NCBI GenBank assembly: GCA_964017185.1
Contig: OZ024870.1
Location: forward strand, 55,740,312 to 55,804,311
Direction of reading: 5' to 3'
Length of the DNA: 64,000 nucleotides
Source of the DNA: Rugalucina vietnamica
Taxonomy: Eukaryota; Mollusca; Bivalvia; Lucinida; Lucinidae
The position numbers and the translations under genes are program-made. How positions within the stretch are numbered: the stretch's first letter is position 1; each line of letters starts with the position of its first letter. Positions 38,401-50,400 of this stretch are shown one piece after another. The notes beneath the pieces are model-generated. The model was not told where the DNA came from and searched no databases. It worked only from the letters and a program-made list of their open reading frames with translations.

Positions 38401-41400
38401 GAGACCTTTTCCCATGAAGCACAAGATATGCTGCACCCAAATGGCATGACCTTGTCAAAGTAAAAAGAGCCATCAAACATAAAACCTAGCTGATCAAATT
38501 CAGCGGGTGACACAGGAAGTAATCTATAGGCCATTTTGATATCAAGTTTCCCAAGTAAACATGCATGACCCATATCTTGAACCATATGAATAGCCTCATC
38601 AAAATGTGTGTATTTGACAGAACATAATTCAGGATCAATGAAGTCATTCAGCGAGTCCCCATCAGGAAAAGAAAGATGGTGTATAAGGCGAAATTCGCCA
38701 GGCGTCTTTTTTGCAACTAAACCAATAGGTGAAACCCTTAAAGTAGAAATAGGTCGCTGTTCAAAGGGCCCAGCAACTCTACCGCTGTCAACTTCAGATT
38801 TAATTTTCTGCCGCACTATCTCCGGGTGAACATCAACAGACTTCAGATTGTTTGCATCGCGAGGTAATCGCGAGCCAGTGTAGTGCAATGGAAATCCAAA
38901 CTGAAAACCAAGAGCAATTTCATCAGCTGATTTAGTGTCGGAATAAAAACTTAGATAATGTTTCAGTTTTTCTAACTTCACTGGGGTCTTAGCCAAAGTA
39001 AAACGGTTATCTCCATCGCTGGTATCCGCGACCACGAGAGCGGAAGCCCCTAATGGAGGCCCGGTAAGGGCCTCCGTATCCGTATCGAAAGCCGCGAAAG
39101 CCACGCGCTGCTGCTGGAACATTTTTACCAGCTTGACACCTTATCATGCCATGGAATGAGCTGCCACACAAATCGCAAGAATGTTGATAGCGACAGCGGT
39201 AAAAATTGCAGAACCCTTGATTATTAAAATCTCTGCAAGAACCGAATTGAGATACATCGGATGTTGATGTAGTGGAAGAAACTGACATGGTCCTGAGCCA
39301 TAGATCAGAATGAATTTGGCCCCAATTTGCAACCCTCTTCTCTTGTCGCGCCCGAAACTGTTCATCATAATGACGCCAGGAATAATTTGGAAATTTAGCT
39401 GCAGCATCACGGATAACCGAAATGTATTTCAGCAGCTCCTGGGTTTTATCAGGGTAGCGAGAAAGATAGATGCTCATAAAAATCAAAAACGCCTCAGTCC
39501 ACTGTTCAATGGAATTGACCTTCTCCTTTGTTTGTTTAGGCCGTGCCTCAACTTTTCCATCAGAAACATGCAAAACACCCCCAGAACAAATTTCAGCTAA
39601 TTCAGCATTTCCCTTCAAAAGGAGCACAATGTTGATGTACTTGTTATCCCAAATTTTTTGTTTCAACTGCTGAGGCACATGAACAGATAAATCATCATCT
39701 GCACATTTGACCAAATCGACAGGTTCTTCCACAACATCAAAAGAAAATGAAGGCAGGGTATTGGCGCGAGATTGTGGTAAGGAAGGAAGTGCACCGGAGG
39801 GAGATTGTTGTGTGTTAGCGGGGATTGGATCATTCAAAATCGCATTAATATTGAACATCTCTTCCACTAAGGGTAGCCGAGGAGTGGTACCTTGGCCTCG
39901 TGGAGGCCCATCGTCAAACAATGTGACTCGCTCATCTGAAGCCCTGGTGCGTTTGGGAACACGATCCGGTGCCGCGGCACGTCGCTTGCGACCCCTGCCC
40001 GACATTGCACAAATCTATATGGAGTAGCAGATGTAATTCGGCGGATGGAAAACGATAGAAATATTGTTGATTTCAAATTGCCGCTGACAATATCCGCAAG
40101 ACCGGAACAACAAAGGACTTGCGCAAGCGCACTGATTAAAAGGCTGCACTTGTTTGGTAGTATATATGGCTGTCCGATCTAAATTCTGAAAAACGAACAG
40201 AATGACTAAAAACCGGAATCACATTAAATACCAACCCAACCTCACACTACATTCGTTCAAAATTAAAGTCAAGCATATTGTACAACAATAGCTTTTATTA
40301 TTAAGGACATTTGATGGTTTTTGAAAACAATTGATTGAAATAGTGTGACTGGCGATTTTAACAAGACGGCTTATATTAGTAATCATCCAAGAGAAACTTC
40401 AACGAATCAAATATTAAACGCGTGAGAGCACACTAAGATGGAAGTAGACATTAAGAGCAGTTTTGCTTCCTTGAAATATGTCTGTAATGAAGGAAATAGC
40501 GTCTATTTAATCATTATTTCTGAACTTTATATGTATTGCGAATGCGGTACAAGTTTTAATGTATATCAAATAGATGTCAATGAATAACATTCAGGTCAGA
40601 AAGTGGCAGTATTCACAGTACTTACATAATACCAATCGCCGAAAGTGGAAAACTTGACATTAAATCTGTCGGAATTTTGGTACATACCGAAAACAGCTTC
40701 CTGTCCAATCGGACTGCTCACGATCAATATAAACAAACTACCAGTTTAAAACACATAAATGTATACACAAATTGTAGAAGTTTCATCCAGGCCGGACTAA
40801 TAACCATCCAGCAATGAACCATGCAATGTAGGGTGCGGGGTCAATTTATTTTGCGACATTGCAGGGGTATGTTATTAATGAAACGAACCTGTACTTGTTG
40901 TAAATAAAATCCAATATTTTAAATAGTAATTGATTTTCTGTTCATATTTTGTTGCAGACTGGTAGTGATATATACACTGTACAACCAATGGATGTAGCTG
41001 GTGAAAACTGGACAGTGATAGACAGGTAATTTCATTATGAAAACTTGCCCATGCAATATACAAATGAGATGCCTCGTGGGAAAACCAACAATGTGGTTTC
41101 CGAAGAGGTCAGACACAAACCGGCCTGTACAAGCACAGAAAAGAGCTAGAAGCTTGAAATTTCGGATTTAAGTAGAAGAGGAATTGTACTATCCGAGTAG
41201 CGAAAACAAAGGCGCTGATCAGCTTCGCGGTTACCGCGAAGCTGATCTGCGCCTTTGTTTTCGCCTATGCAGATTGTTGGTTTACCCATGGGGCGGGTCA
41301 AATATGTTTTGGCTGTAACAGTACTGTACCTGATGTGTTAACACAAAAGGATCTACTGTTTAGACCTGATATAGGACTAAAACTGAACATTAAAGGCAGT

Positions 41401-44400
41401 TATCTCCATCCAAGGTTGGTTTTGCGACACAGTTTTTAGCTCACCTGTATGAAAGTACAGGAAGAGCTGTTGCAGTCACCCCGGTGTCAGCGTCACTGTT
41501 GCTCAAATGTTTAAGTTTTTGGTTAAAGTTTTTATGAGTCTATATCTCTTGAAGTTGTTCATGGATCAAGTTGATACTTTGTATGGTGGTAGATATTGCT
41601 CTGAAGTTTTATGCTGTACCATCAAAACCCACATGGATGACCTTGAGGTCAAGGTCACGGACTGAGAAATATTGTGTTAAAGGTTTTGGTTATTTTTTTT
41701 ATGTCTGTATCTCTTGAATATGTAGATGGATCAAGTTGATTTTTTGCGTGTTGGCAGATATTGGTCTTAAGTTTTATGCTCTACCATCATGACCCACCTG
41801 AGTGACCTTGAGTTCAAAGCTTATGCTTAAAGTGTTCTGAACTTTATATTTCTGGAACAGATGAATGGATTTAGTTGATATTTGCTGTTAGATATTATTC
41901 TTAAGCTTTGTGCTGTACCATTTTGACTCACTCGAGGTCAAGGTCACAGACTTAGAAATTTTATGTTTTAAGTCTATATCGAATATGTAGATGGATCAAG
42001 TTGATACTTTGCATGTTGGTAGATATTGGTTTGAAGTTTTATGCTTTACCATCACAACCCTTCTGAGTGACCTTGAGGTCAATGTCATGGGTCGTAGATT
42101 TTAATAGATTTAGTGGCAAAGCACAAGTCAGGCAAGCTATGCTGTCCTGCGACAGCTCTTTTTTTTCCACTGCATAAAATTGGCCAAAATTCCAAGTTTT
42201 TATAGGGATGCAAGCCTTCTTGATGATAGATCTACATGTATTACTACCATTTCAGGTACGCTACTTCCCGGTCCAAGCCTGGCCCCGATACTAGCCAGGA
42301 TATTTCTGGTATTCACCTCCATTACCACAACAACAAAGTTGGGATAGCGTTATTCTCTCGCAAGATGGATACCGGTGATGGAAAGGACTATCGATTGAGC
42401 AATGACGCCTATCTGTTGTTTGCCAGGGGTCCAATGACGACTTCAACTTCCGTACCTGACATTAGTAAACACAGTTTCAAGGCTGTATCAGAACAAAAAA
42501 TCTCATTCAGTAGTTGTGGTAAGTTGAATATTAGAAATTTTCTCATTATGTCTTCCCCCGACAGGGTCGGGAGACATATTGTTTTTCCCCGTGCGTCTGT
42601 CTGTCCGAACTAACCAGAGGTACTATGTGGGGTCACTTATGAGAATATTGGTAAAATGTGGGGTGTTCTGAGAGTAATGTGGGGTGCACAATTGTATTTT
42701 ATTGTATTATGGGCTGCGATTTATTCCGTAAATGGTGAATCACCCCACTATTTTCTATGGCATGGACATTTGTCACCCCACAATGTCTCTCTGGTACGTC
42801 CGTCCGTCCATCCGTCTGTCTGTCTGTCCGTCACAAATCGTGTCCGCTTTATAACTTGAAAACAGTGAAAGATTTTTCAATGAAACTTGGTACACTTGTA
42901 AACCACGACAAGACGATGTGTCACGCACAAGAACTATAACTCTAGCTTGAGTATTTTTGGAGTTATTTCCCTTTGATTATTTTCGATACAATTTCATGTC
43001 CGCTCTATCACTTGAAAATTATTTAATATTTTTCAATAAAACTTGGTACACTTATTAAGCATGATCAGACGATGTGTCATGCACAAGAACCATAACTCTG
43101 GCTTGAGTATTTTATGAGTTATTTCCCTTTGATTATTTTCCATACAATTTTGTGTCCGCTTTATAACTCGAAAACCGTAAGAGATATTTCAATGAAACTT
43201 GGTACACTTATAAAGCGCAATGAGATGATGTGTCGTGCTAAAGAACCATAACTCTTGCTTGCACATCTTTGGAGTTATTTTCCTTTGATTATTTTTCATA
43301 CAATTTTGTGTCTGCTCTATTACTCAAAAAGCATTAGAGATTTTTCAATGAAACTTGGTACACTTATAATGCATGATGAGACAATGTGTCATGCACAAGA
43401 ATCATTACTCTTGCTTTCATATCTTTGGAGTTATTTCCCTTTGATTATTTTTCCATACAATTTCATGTCCACCCTATAACTTGAAAACCATAAGAAATAT
43501 TTCAATGAAACTTGGTACACTTATAAAGCACGATGAGATGATGTGCCATGCTAAAGAACCATAACTCTTGCTAGCATATCTTTGGAGTTATTTCCCTTTG
43601 ATTATTTTTCATACAATTTCGTGTCTGCTCTATAACTTAAAAACCATCAGAGATTTTTCAATGAAACTTAGTACACTTATAAAGCATGATGAGACGATAT
43701 GTCATGCGCAAGAATCATTACTCTTGCTTTCATATCTTTGGAGTTATTTCCCTTTGATTATTTTCCATACAATTTCGTGCCCGCTCTATAACTTGAAAAC
43801 CGTAAGAGGTATTTCAATGAAACTTGGTACACTTATAAAACAGAATGACAGGATATGTGGTGCACAAGAACTATAACTCTTGCTTGCATATTTTGGACAT
43901 GCACATAGAAAGGGGGGAGACATCAGTTTTCACAAAGAAAACAAATTCTAGTTTAGTTTATTTTTCAGGGTTCGCACAGACCTGGAAAAAATCCTTGAAT
44001 TTGACCTTTGTCCGGGAAAATTCCTGGAATTTCATGAAACTGCCATCTTTCCTGGAATTGTCCTGGAATTTAAAAAAAAAATATCCTTGAAACTGAAGAT
44101 TTATCCTTGAATTTCTTAAATCTTCAAGATTTTCATGAGAAAATATCGAGAAAAATAGAAGGTTGCCATTTTGAAGCAGAGCCGGGTGTGACACATATTT
44201 GAGTTCATTACGTCCAGTAGTACTGGCGTTTATCACAGCAACAATTAAAACATAGGGCCCAAAATGAGGTGCGACTATCATCTGTTTGTCCATTTCCACT
44301 GAAGAAAACTTAGAAATTCAGTGAAATTACCAAGAAGATTAAAACATTCTTGAAGGATGAGCTCAAAGGGGAATTATGTATACAGAGATGAGTGGGGCAG

Positions 44401-47400
44401 AAACCTTGCATATGCCACATGGATCTGTCCCTTCAAGTCAGATAAATTAAAAGCCTTGTGTGTGGTCTGTGATTGAATTATTGACGTCTCAAACTAGCAT
44501 TTCTTGGATAATGGAACCACACCTTCCTATTAGCATTGGTATCACGTTACGAAAACTTGCCCATGCAATTTTTAGAGATTTTTGAGCTTTAAAAATTGAA
44601 AATTTTCAGCAGAAAAATTTTGATATTTTTCTTATATTTGCTCAAAACATAGATTGTGGGTACACGTTAGAACCGCCTCAGCGAGGCGGTTCTAACGAGT
44701 ACCCACAATCTATGTTTTGGAGCAAAAATAAGAAAAATAGGTATACCCCTGCATACCCCAGTTTTGCTATATAAAAGTGGGGTTCAAGGGGGTATACATT
44801 ACACGGACATGTTTTCGTGATGATTATTTCGGGCTCCTTTAAATGCATGGTTGCTATTGACTGCAAGATATTCATTATGAAAACACGCTTATGCAATAAA
44901 CAGGGACTTTTTGCACCTTTAAAAACTGTAAACTTTCAATGGAAAATATTTGATATTTTTCTTATTTTTACTCAAAACATAGATTGTGGGTACACATTAG
45001 AACCATGTGAGTAAGGCAGTTCTGACGAGTACCCACAATCTACGTTTCGGAGCAAAAAATATGAAAAATAGGTATACCCATATACACCTCAGTTTTACTA
45101 AATAAACATGGGGTATAAGGGATATCAATACACGGACATGTTTTCCTGATGAGATATGTTGTTGCTTGTTTTCAGATCCTTTCCAGTATTTAGATTTGGG
45201 AAAAACCGCAACATTGGAAGCCTCTTGCAATGACATAAAGCTACATCGTCATCTCTGGGAGTATGAATGTTTGCCGTATGACTTCTCGGGACTGACAGAC
45301 CAAATGGACATGTGCAGGTGAGTTTGTAGGAATCCAGTATTAGTTAATATCATATGAGCCGCGACACGAGAAAACTGGTCTTCAGGGTTTCCGATTATGT
45401 CTTACACAAACCGAGCTGTACAAGCACCAAAGATAGCTAGAAGCTTGAAATTTTGGATTTAGGAAGAAGAGAAATTGTACTATCAGAGTAGCGAAAACAA
45501 AGGCTCTGATCACTGATCTGTGCCTGTGTTTTCTCATAGGCAAAAATCTGGTTTCTCATGATGTGGCTCATTTGTATCATGCACAATAATTATACCCCCG
45601 GCATTTATGCCGACGGGTATATAGTTTTCGCTTGTCCGTTCGTACGTTCGTTCGTTAGTTAATTTCTTTGTTCGTAATTCCGGAATGTTCGTAGAATTTA
45701 TGTCAAAGTTTTGGTTATTGTTTCTCTAGAGGTGTATATCTCATAAACCAATGGTCAGAAACTATTCATATTTGGACCATAGGTACCCTATAGGGTTTGC
45801 TTTATTTCCACGAGGTCGGATCCCAGGGTCCATGCCCGGGGGGTGGGGCTGGAGGTCAAAATCTAGGTCACCTTTAAAATGTGCTGTTTACAATGTTACT
45901 GTTTTTTCTCTAAGTCGATATCTTAACAAACAATCATAGGAATGTATTCTTATTTAGTTCGTAGATGCCCTATAAGGTTTTCTTTCAATATCAGTGGTAC
46001 CATCCCCAGGGGTGGGGCTAAAGGTCAAAATCTAGGACACATTTATAATATGATAGAGACCATGATAAATTTTCTGTAAGTCTATTTTCTTGACATCAAA
46101 TAAGTCTTGTCAGAAAGCATTCATGCTTAGACCATAGGTACCGTGTAAGGTTCAGACTCTAGGGTCCATGTGCGGGGGTTGGGGCTAGAGGTCAAAATCT
46201 AGAACATCTTTAAAAATTGTATTTTCTGTACTTTTTTTTAACCACCATGTTTAGAAATCATTCATACTTGCACCATAGGTACTCTATAAGGTTCCATGCC
46301 CAGGGTGGGGCTAGAGGTCAAGATCTAGGACATCTCATATTATTTTTTTATTAATATTATTAAAGAATGACATTCTATTTTACCATCTAGGACCGAGGAC
46401 CTGACCCTCAATGTCCGCGATCAAGTCCTAGATTGAGTATACAAGTCAGCTCTGTATACCGCTCTATAGTAGTCTGTCATTCTACTACACTCCCCCCCCC
46501 CCCCACACACACACACCTGTCAATGCTTTTAGACAGTGCTTTTTGCAAATTCAAATTTTAAAGATTTACTTGTTGATGGTGCTCTTTGTAATTCGGGAAT
46601 TGAGATTCAATGTGTCAGTGAACATGTCTGGGTGGGGCACGGTGGGCTTAGGGGTCGGGGTGGGGAGCTACCAGCCGGGGGTATACGTGCCTCTCAAGGC
46701 ACTTTTTCTAGTGTTTTGAAAAATGAAATATTCAGCTGAAAAATTTTGATATTTTTCTTATGAATGCTCATAACATTGATTGTGGGAACACATTATAACA
46801 GTCTTGTCGAGGCCATTCTAACGAGTACCCACAATCTATGTTTTAGAGCAATAATAAAAAAAATAGGTATACCCCTGTAAACCACAGTTAAACATTTCAA
46901 AACTAGTGTTTAAGGGGGTAAACATTTCACACACAATCATGTTATTCAGATGAATGCACCAGGTCATTCGGAACCATTTTCTTCTCTGGGTAGAAGAATA
47001 GCTTGAATATTGACTATACTCTTGTATAGTCTGGTTATGAACACAGCATTGTGGAAGCTTTCTTGTGGTTAGAGCTCTGTTTAAAACAGCAGTCACACAT
47101 TAGGGTATAACCCAAACACGTGCGGGGTGTATGAAAAATGTCAACACGCTGAAGATTTTGGACATAAAAAAATTAATTTGTACCTTTAACTCACTTTAGC
47201 AGTCACACAGAAGCGCGCAACTTGAGGCGTGTGCCGGATGTATAAAAAATCTCAAAGTTTTAGGGTACGTTTGTCTTACGTCCCAGACACGCTAAGCACA
47301 CGCTATGGACGTGCAGCGAACGTTCAACACCCGCCTCACACACGCTTGGGGCACGCTACTGAAGCAATATCTCATAAAATCGGAACGCGCGTGGAGCGTA

Positions 47401-50400
47401 CACTGGCGTGCTTCAAACGTGCGCCAAAGCGTTCAAAGCGTATTCAACGCGCCTGTAGCGCGCGTGAAACTAGGCAAAACGTATAAGTCACATGCCCGGG
47501 ACACGCCAAGCTTCTAGAAAATTTTTAAGCATGTTTAAAATTTTTTTGATCCCAAACGCCCACGAAACGCGCGATGATTTTTAGCGACATACAGCGACGC
47601 GCGCCGGATGTACACCAAGCGTACACAACATACTCGTCACGCGTTTCAAATGTGTCTCCGACGTGTGTCTGGCGTATGTGGAATTTTGAAATTTTTCAAC
47701 ACGCCTGGCGCATGTTTCACTTATACGCTAATGTGTGACTGCTGTTTAAATTACTGAAAAGTGTGCCCATGCAATTTTTAAATTTGCAAAAACTGAAACT
47801 TTTCAGTAGATTTTTTTTTATATTTTTCTTATTTGCTCAAAACATAGATTGTGGATACAAGTTAGAACCACCTCAGTGAGGCAGTTCTAATGAGTACCCA
47901 CAATCTATGTTTGGAGCAAAAATAAGAAAAATGGGCATACCTTTTCGTACCCCAGTTTTACTATATAAAAGGGGGGTTTAATGGGGTATACATTTCACGG
48001 ACATGTTTTACTGATGAGAGTGTCAAGCTCAACTTAGTAGTCCATGATTGGAATCCCACTAGCACCTGGTTGTGTCCTTTGCCAAAGTACATTTACTCTG
48101 TCTCTGTATAAATTCTAATTCTAAAACGACATTTTCATCTTTCCCATTGAACCTAATGGAAACGTCACCGTTTGCAAATACATGTACATGAAGAAAATTA
48201 CGTGTGTAAGGTGGTGTTTTTGATGTGGCACATAAACATTCATGTCTGCCGAGAATGAATCCACTGGAAAAGCATTTTAAAATGTAAGCATTTATTAATT
48301 GGTTGTGTTAGAATAGAAATAATTTTACTTTGCTGTGAATATGTGATGTTGTCGGGCAGACATTTAATTCACCCCAGCTGCGCCTTCGTGAATTAATACA
48401 TGGCAATCTGCCCTCCAACATCCCTGCGTTGATCACGATAATTCATTGTAAAGTAAAAATATTAAATAAATTTCAAAATGATAATAATAACAAAGAGCAA
48501 GTTTCTAGCTTCTATGTGCATGTACGCACAAGTATTCATGACATTGTTTATTCTCATTTGATCTATTTTTGTAGGATGGAGATCACTCGACGGCAGTGTG
48601 TTTACAATATTTTTGTAGAATCAAAGCTACCCTGCACCCTGAATGATGTTGTATCTATGTCCCAGCTCCCGATTGTTCGTGCTGGCCTTCTTGACTTTGT
48701 TGACATTGGCTGTGGTATGTACTGGTTCACTTTATTATACCCCCCGCAAAACGAAGTTTTAGGGGGGTATACTGTTTTCAGCCTGTCCGTCATTCCGTAA
48801 TTCCGTGATTCCGTCATTCCGTCAACATTTTGACATCTTTGCTGAATAACTTTAGTTGTTGTTGCCCAATGTTCTTCAAATTTTCAACACACCTGCACCA
48901 TTAGACAACACACGTGTGATATGAATTTAGGGGCCAAAGGGTCAGTTTTGCAAGAGTTATGGGACTTTTTAAACCTATAAATAGAATGTTTGCCATAGTG
49001 CTTATAGTGCATAGTTTGTGAAATCAACTCCTCCTACAGTTTTCATTATGTTCTTTTGATACTTTGTAGATATGTGCCAGAGATATTGAAGATATGCATG
49101 AAGAAGTATTATGCTCAAAAAATGAATTTTGACAAATTTACAGCATTTTGAACTTAGCCAATTTTCGATAATTGCCATATTCAACAATGGTTGGTAGTGC
49201 ATAGTTTGTGAAATCAATTCCTCCTAGGGCTTTCAGTATTTCTTTTCAATACTTTGCAGACATGTTCCACACATATTGAAGATGTGCATGAAGAATTAAA
49301 ATGATGAAAAAACATTTTTTGACAAATTTACAGCATTTTTCAACATAGCCATTTTTTGACCATTGCTTATATACAATAATGATTGGTAGTTCATAGTTTG
49401 TGAAATCAACTTCTCCTAGGGATTTCAGTATTTCTTTTTAATACTTTGCAGACATGTTCCACACATATTTAAGATGTGCATGAAGAATTATAATGCTGAA
49501 AAAATAATTTTTGACAAATTTACTGCAATTTTTAACATAGCCATTTTTGGACTATTGCTTATACAATAATGGTTGGTAGTGCATAGTTTGTGAAATCAAC
49601 TCCTCCTAGGGCTTTCAGTATTTCTTTTCAATACTTTGCAGCCATGTTCCACACATATTGAAGATGTGCATGAAGAATTATAATGATGAAAAAATAATTT
49701 TTGACAAATTTACAGCATTTTTCAACATAGCCATTTCTTGACCATTGCTTATATACAATAATGGTTGGTAGTGCATACTTTGTGAAATCAACTCCTCCTA
49801 GGGCTTTCAGTATTTCTTTTCAATACTTTGCAGACATGTTCCACACATATTTAAGATGTGCATGAAGAATTATAATGATGAAAAAATAATTTTTGACAAA
49901 TTAACAGCATTTTTCAACATAGCCATTTCTTGACCATTGCTTATATACAATAATGGTTGGTAGTGCATACATTGTGAAATCAACTTCTCTTAGGGCTTTA
50001 AGTGTTTCTTTTAAATTCTTTGTAGATTTGTTCCAGATATATTTTAGATGTGCATGAATAATTTTCATGCTGAAAAGTTAGTTTTTGACAAATTTACAGC
50101 TTTTATTTAACTTAGCCAATTTTTTACCATTTCTCATAATAAACAATAATGATCATAGTGCATACAGTGAAATCAACCTCAAGCTTTTAATATATTCTTT
50201 TAATATCTTATAGATGTGACTGGCATACTGAGGATGTACATGAAGAATGATAATGCTGAAAAGATATCTTTGACAAATTTTCTGCATGTTTGACTTAGGA
50301 AGTATTTGGCCAGCTTCAGATAATTTTGCGGGGGGTATACTGAAAGCCTTGCTTGCAGCCAATTTCTAGTTATACCCCCTGCCAAAACAAAGTTTTAAGT

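Larger units (their letters stand above)
33179..40300 (-). mobile_element. Ngaro/DIRS-type tyrosine-recombinase retrotransposon, 7.1 kb
   Basis: Read on the - strand the order is A1 (40300-40066), Gag-like ORF, RT-RNase H, tyrosine recombinase, SGNH hydrolase, B1 (35585-35186), A2 (35188-34954), a spacer, B2 (33578-33179). This is the split-direct-repeat plan of Ngaro-like elements, which replicate by reverse transcription and integrate by a tyrosine recombinase without an integrase. No target duplication is seen, as expected. A and B copies look identical, so insertion is recent. One frameshift in the recombinase probably makes this copy non-autonomous. Confidence 0.9.

Noticed and set aside
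47229..47517. Arg-rich open frames
   Set aside because: Caused by high CpG content of the CAGTCACAC TIR element; no splice or domain support.
48990..50170. CRISPR-like array of seven regular repeats
   Set aside because: The units are 190-bp tandem copies without spacers, in a eukaryotic intron.
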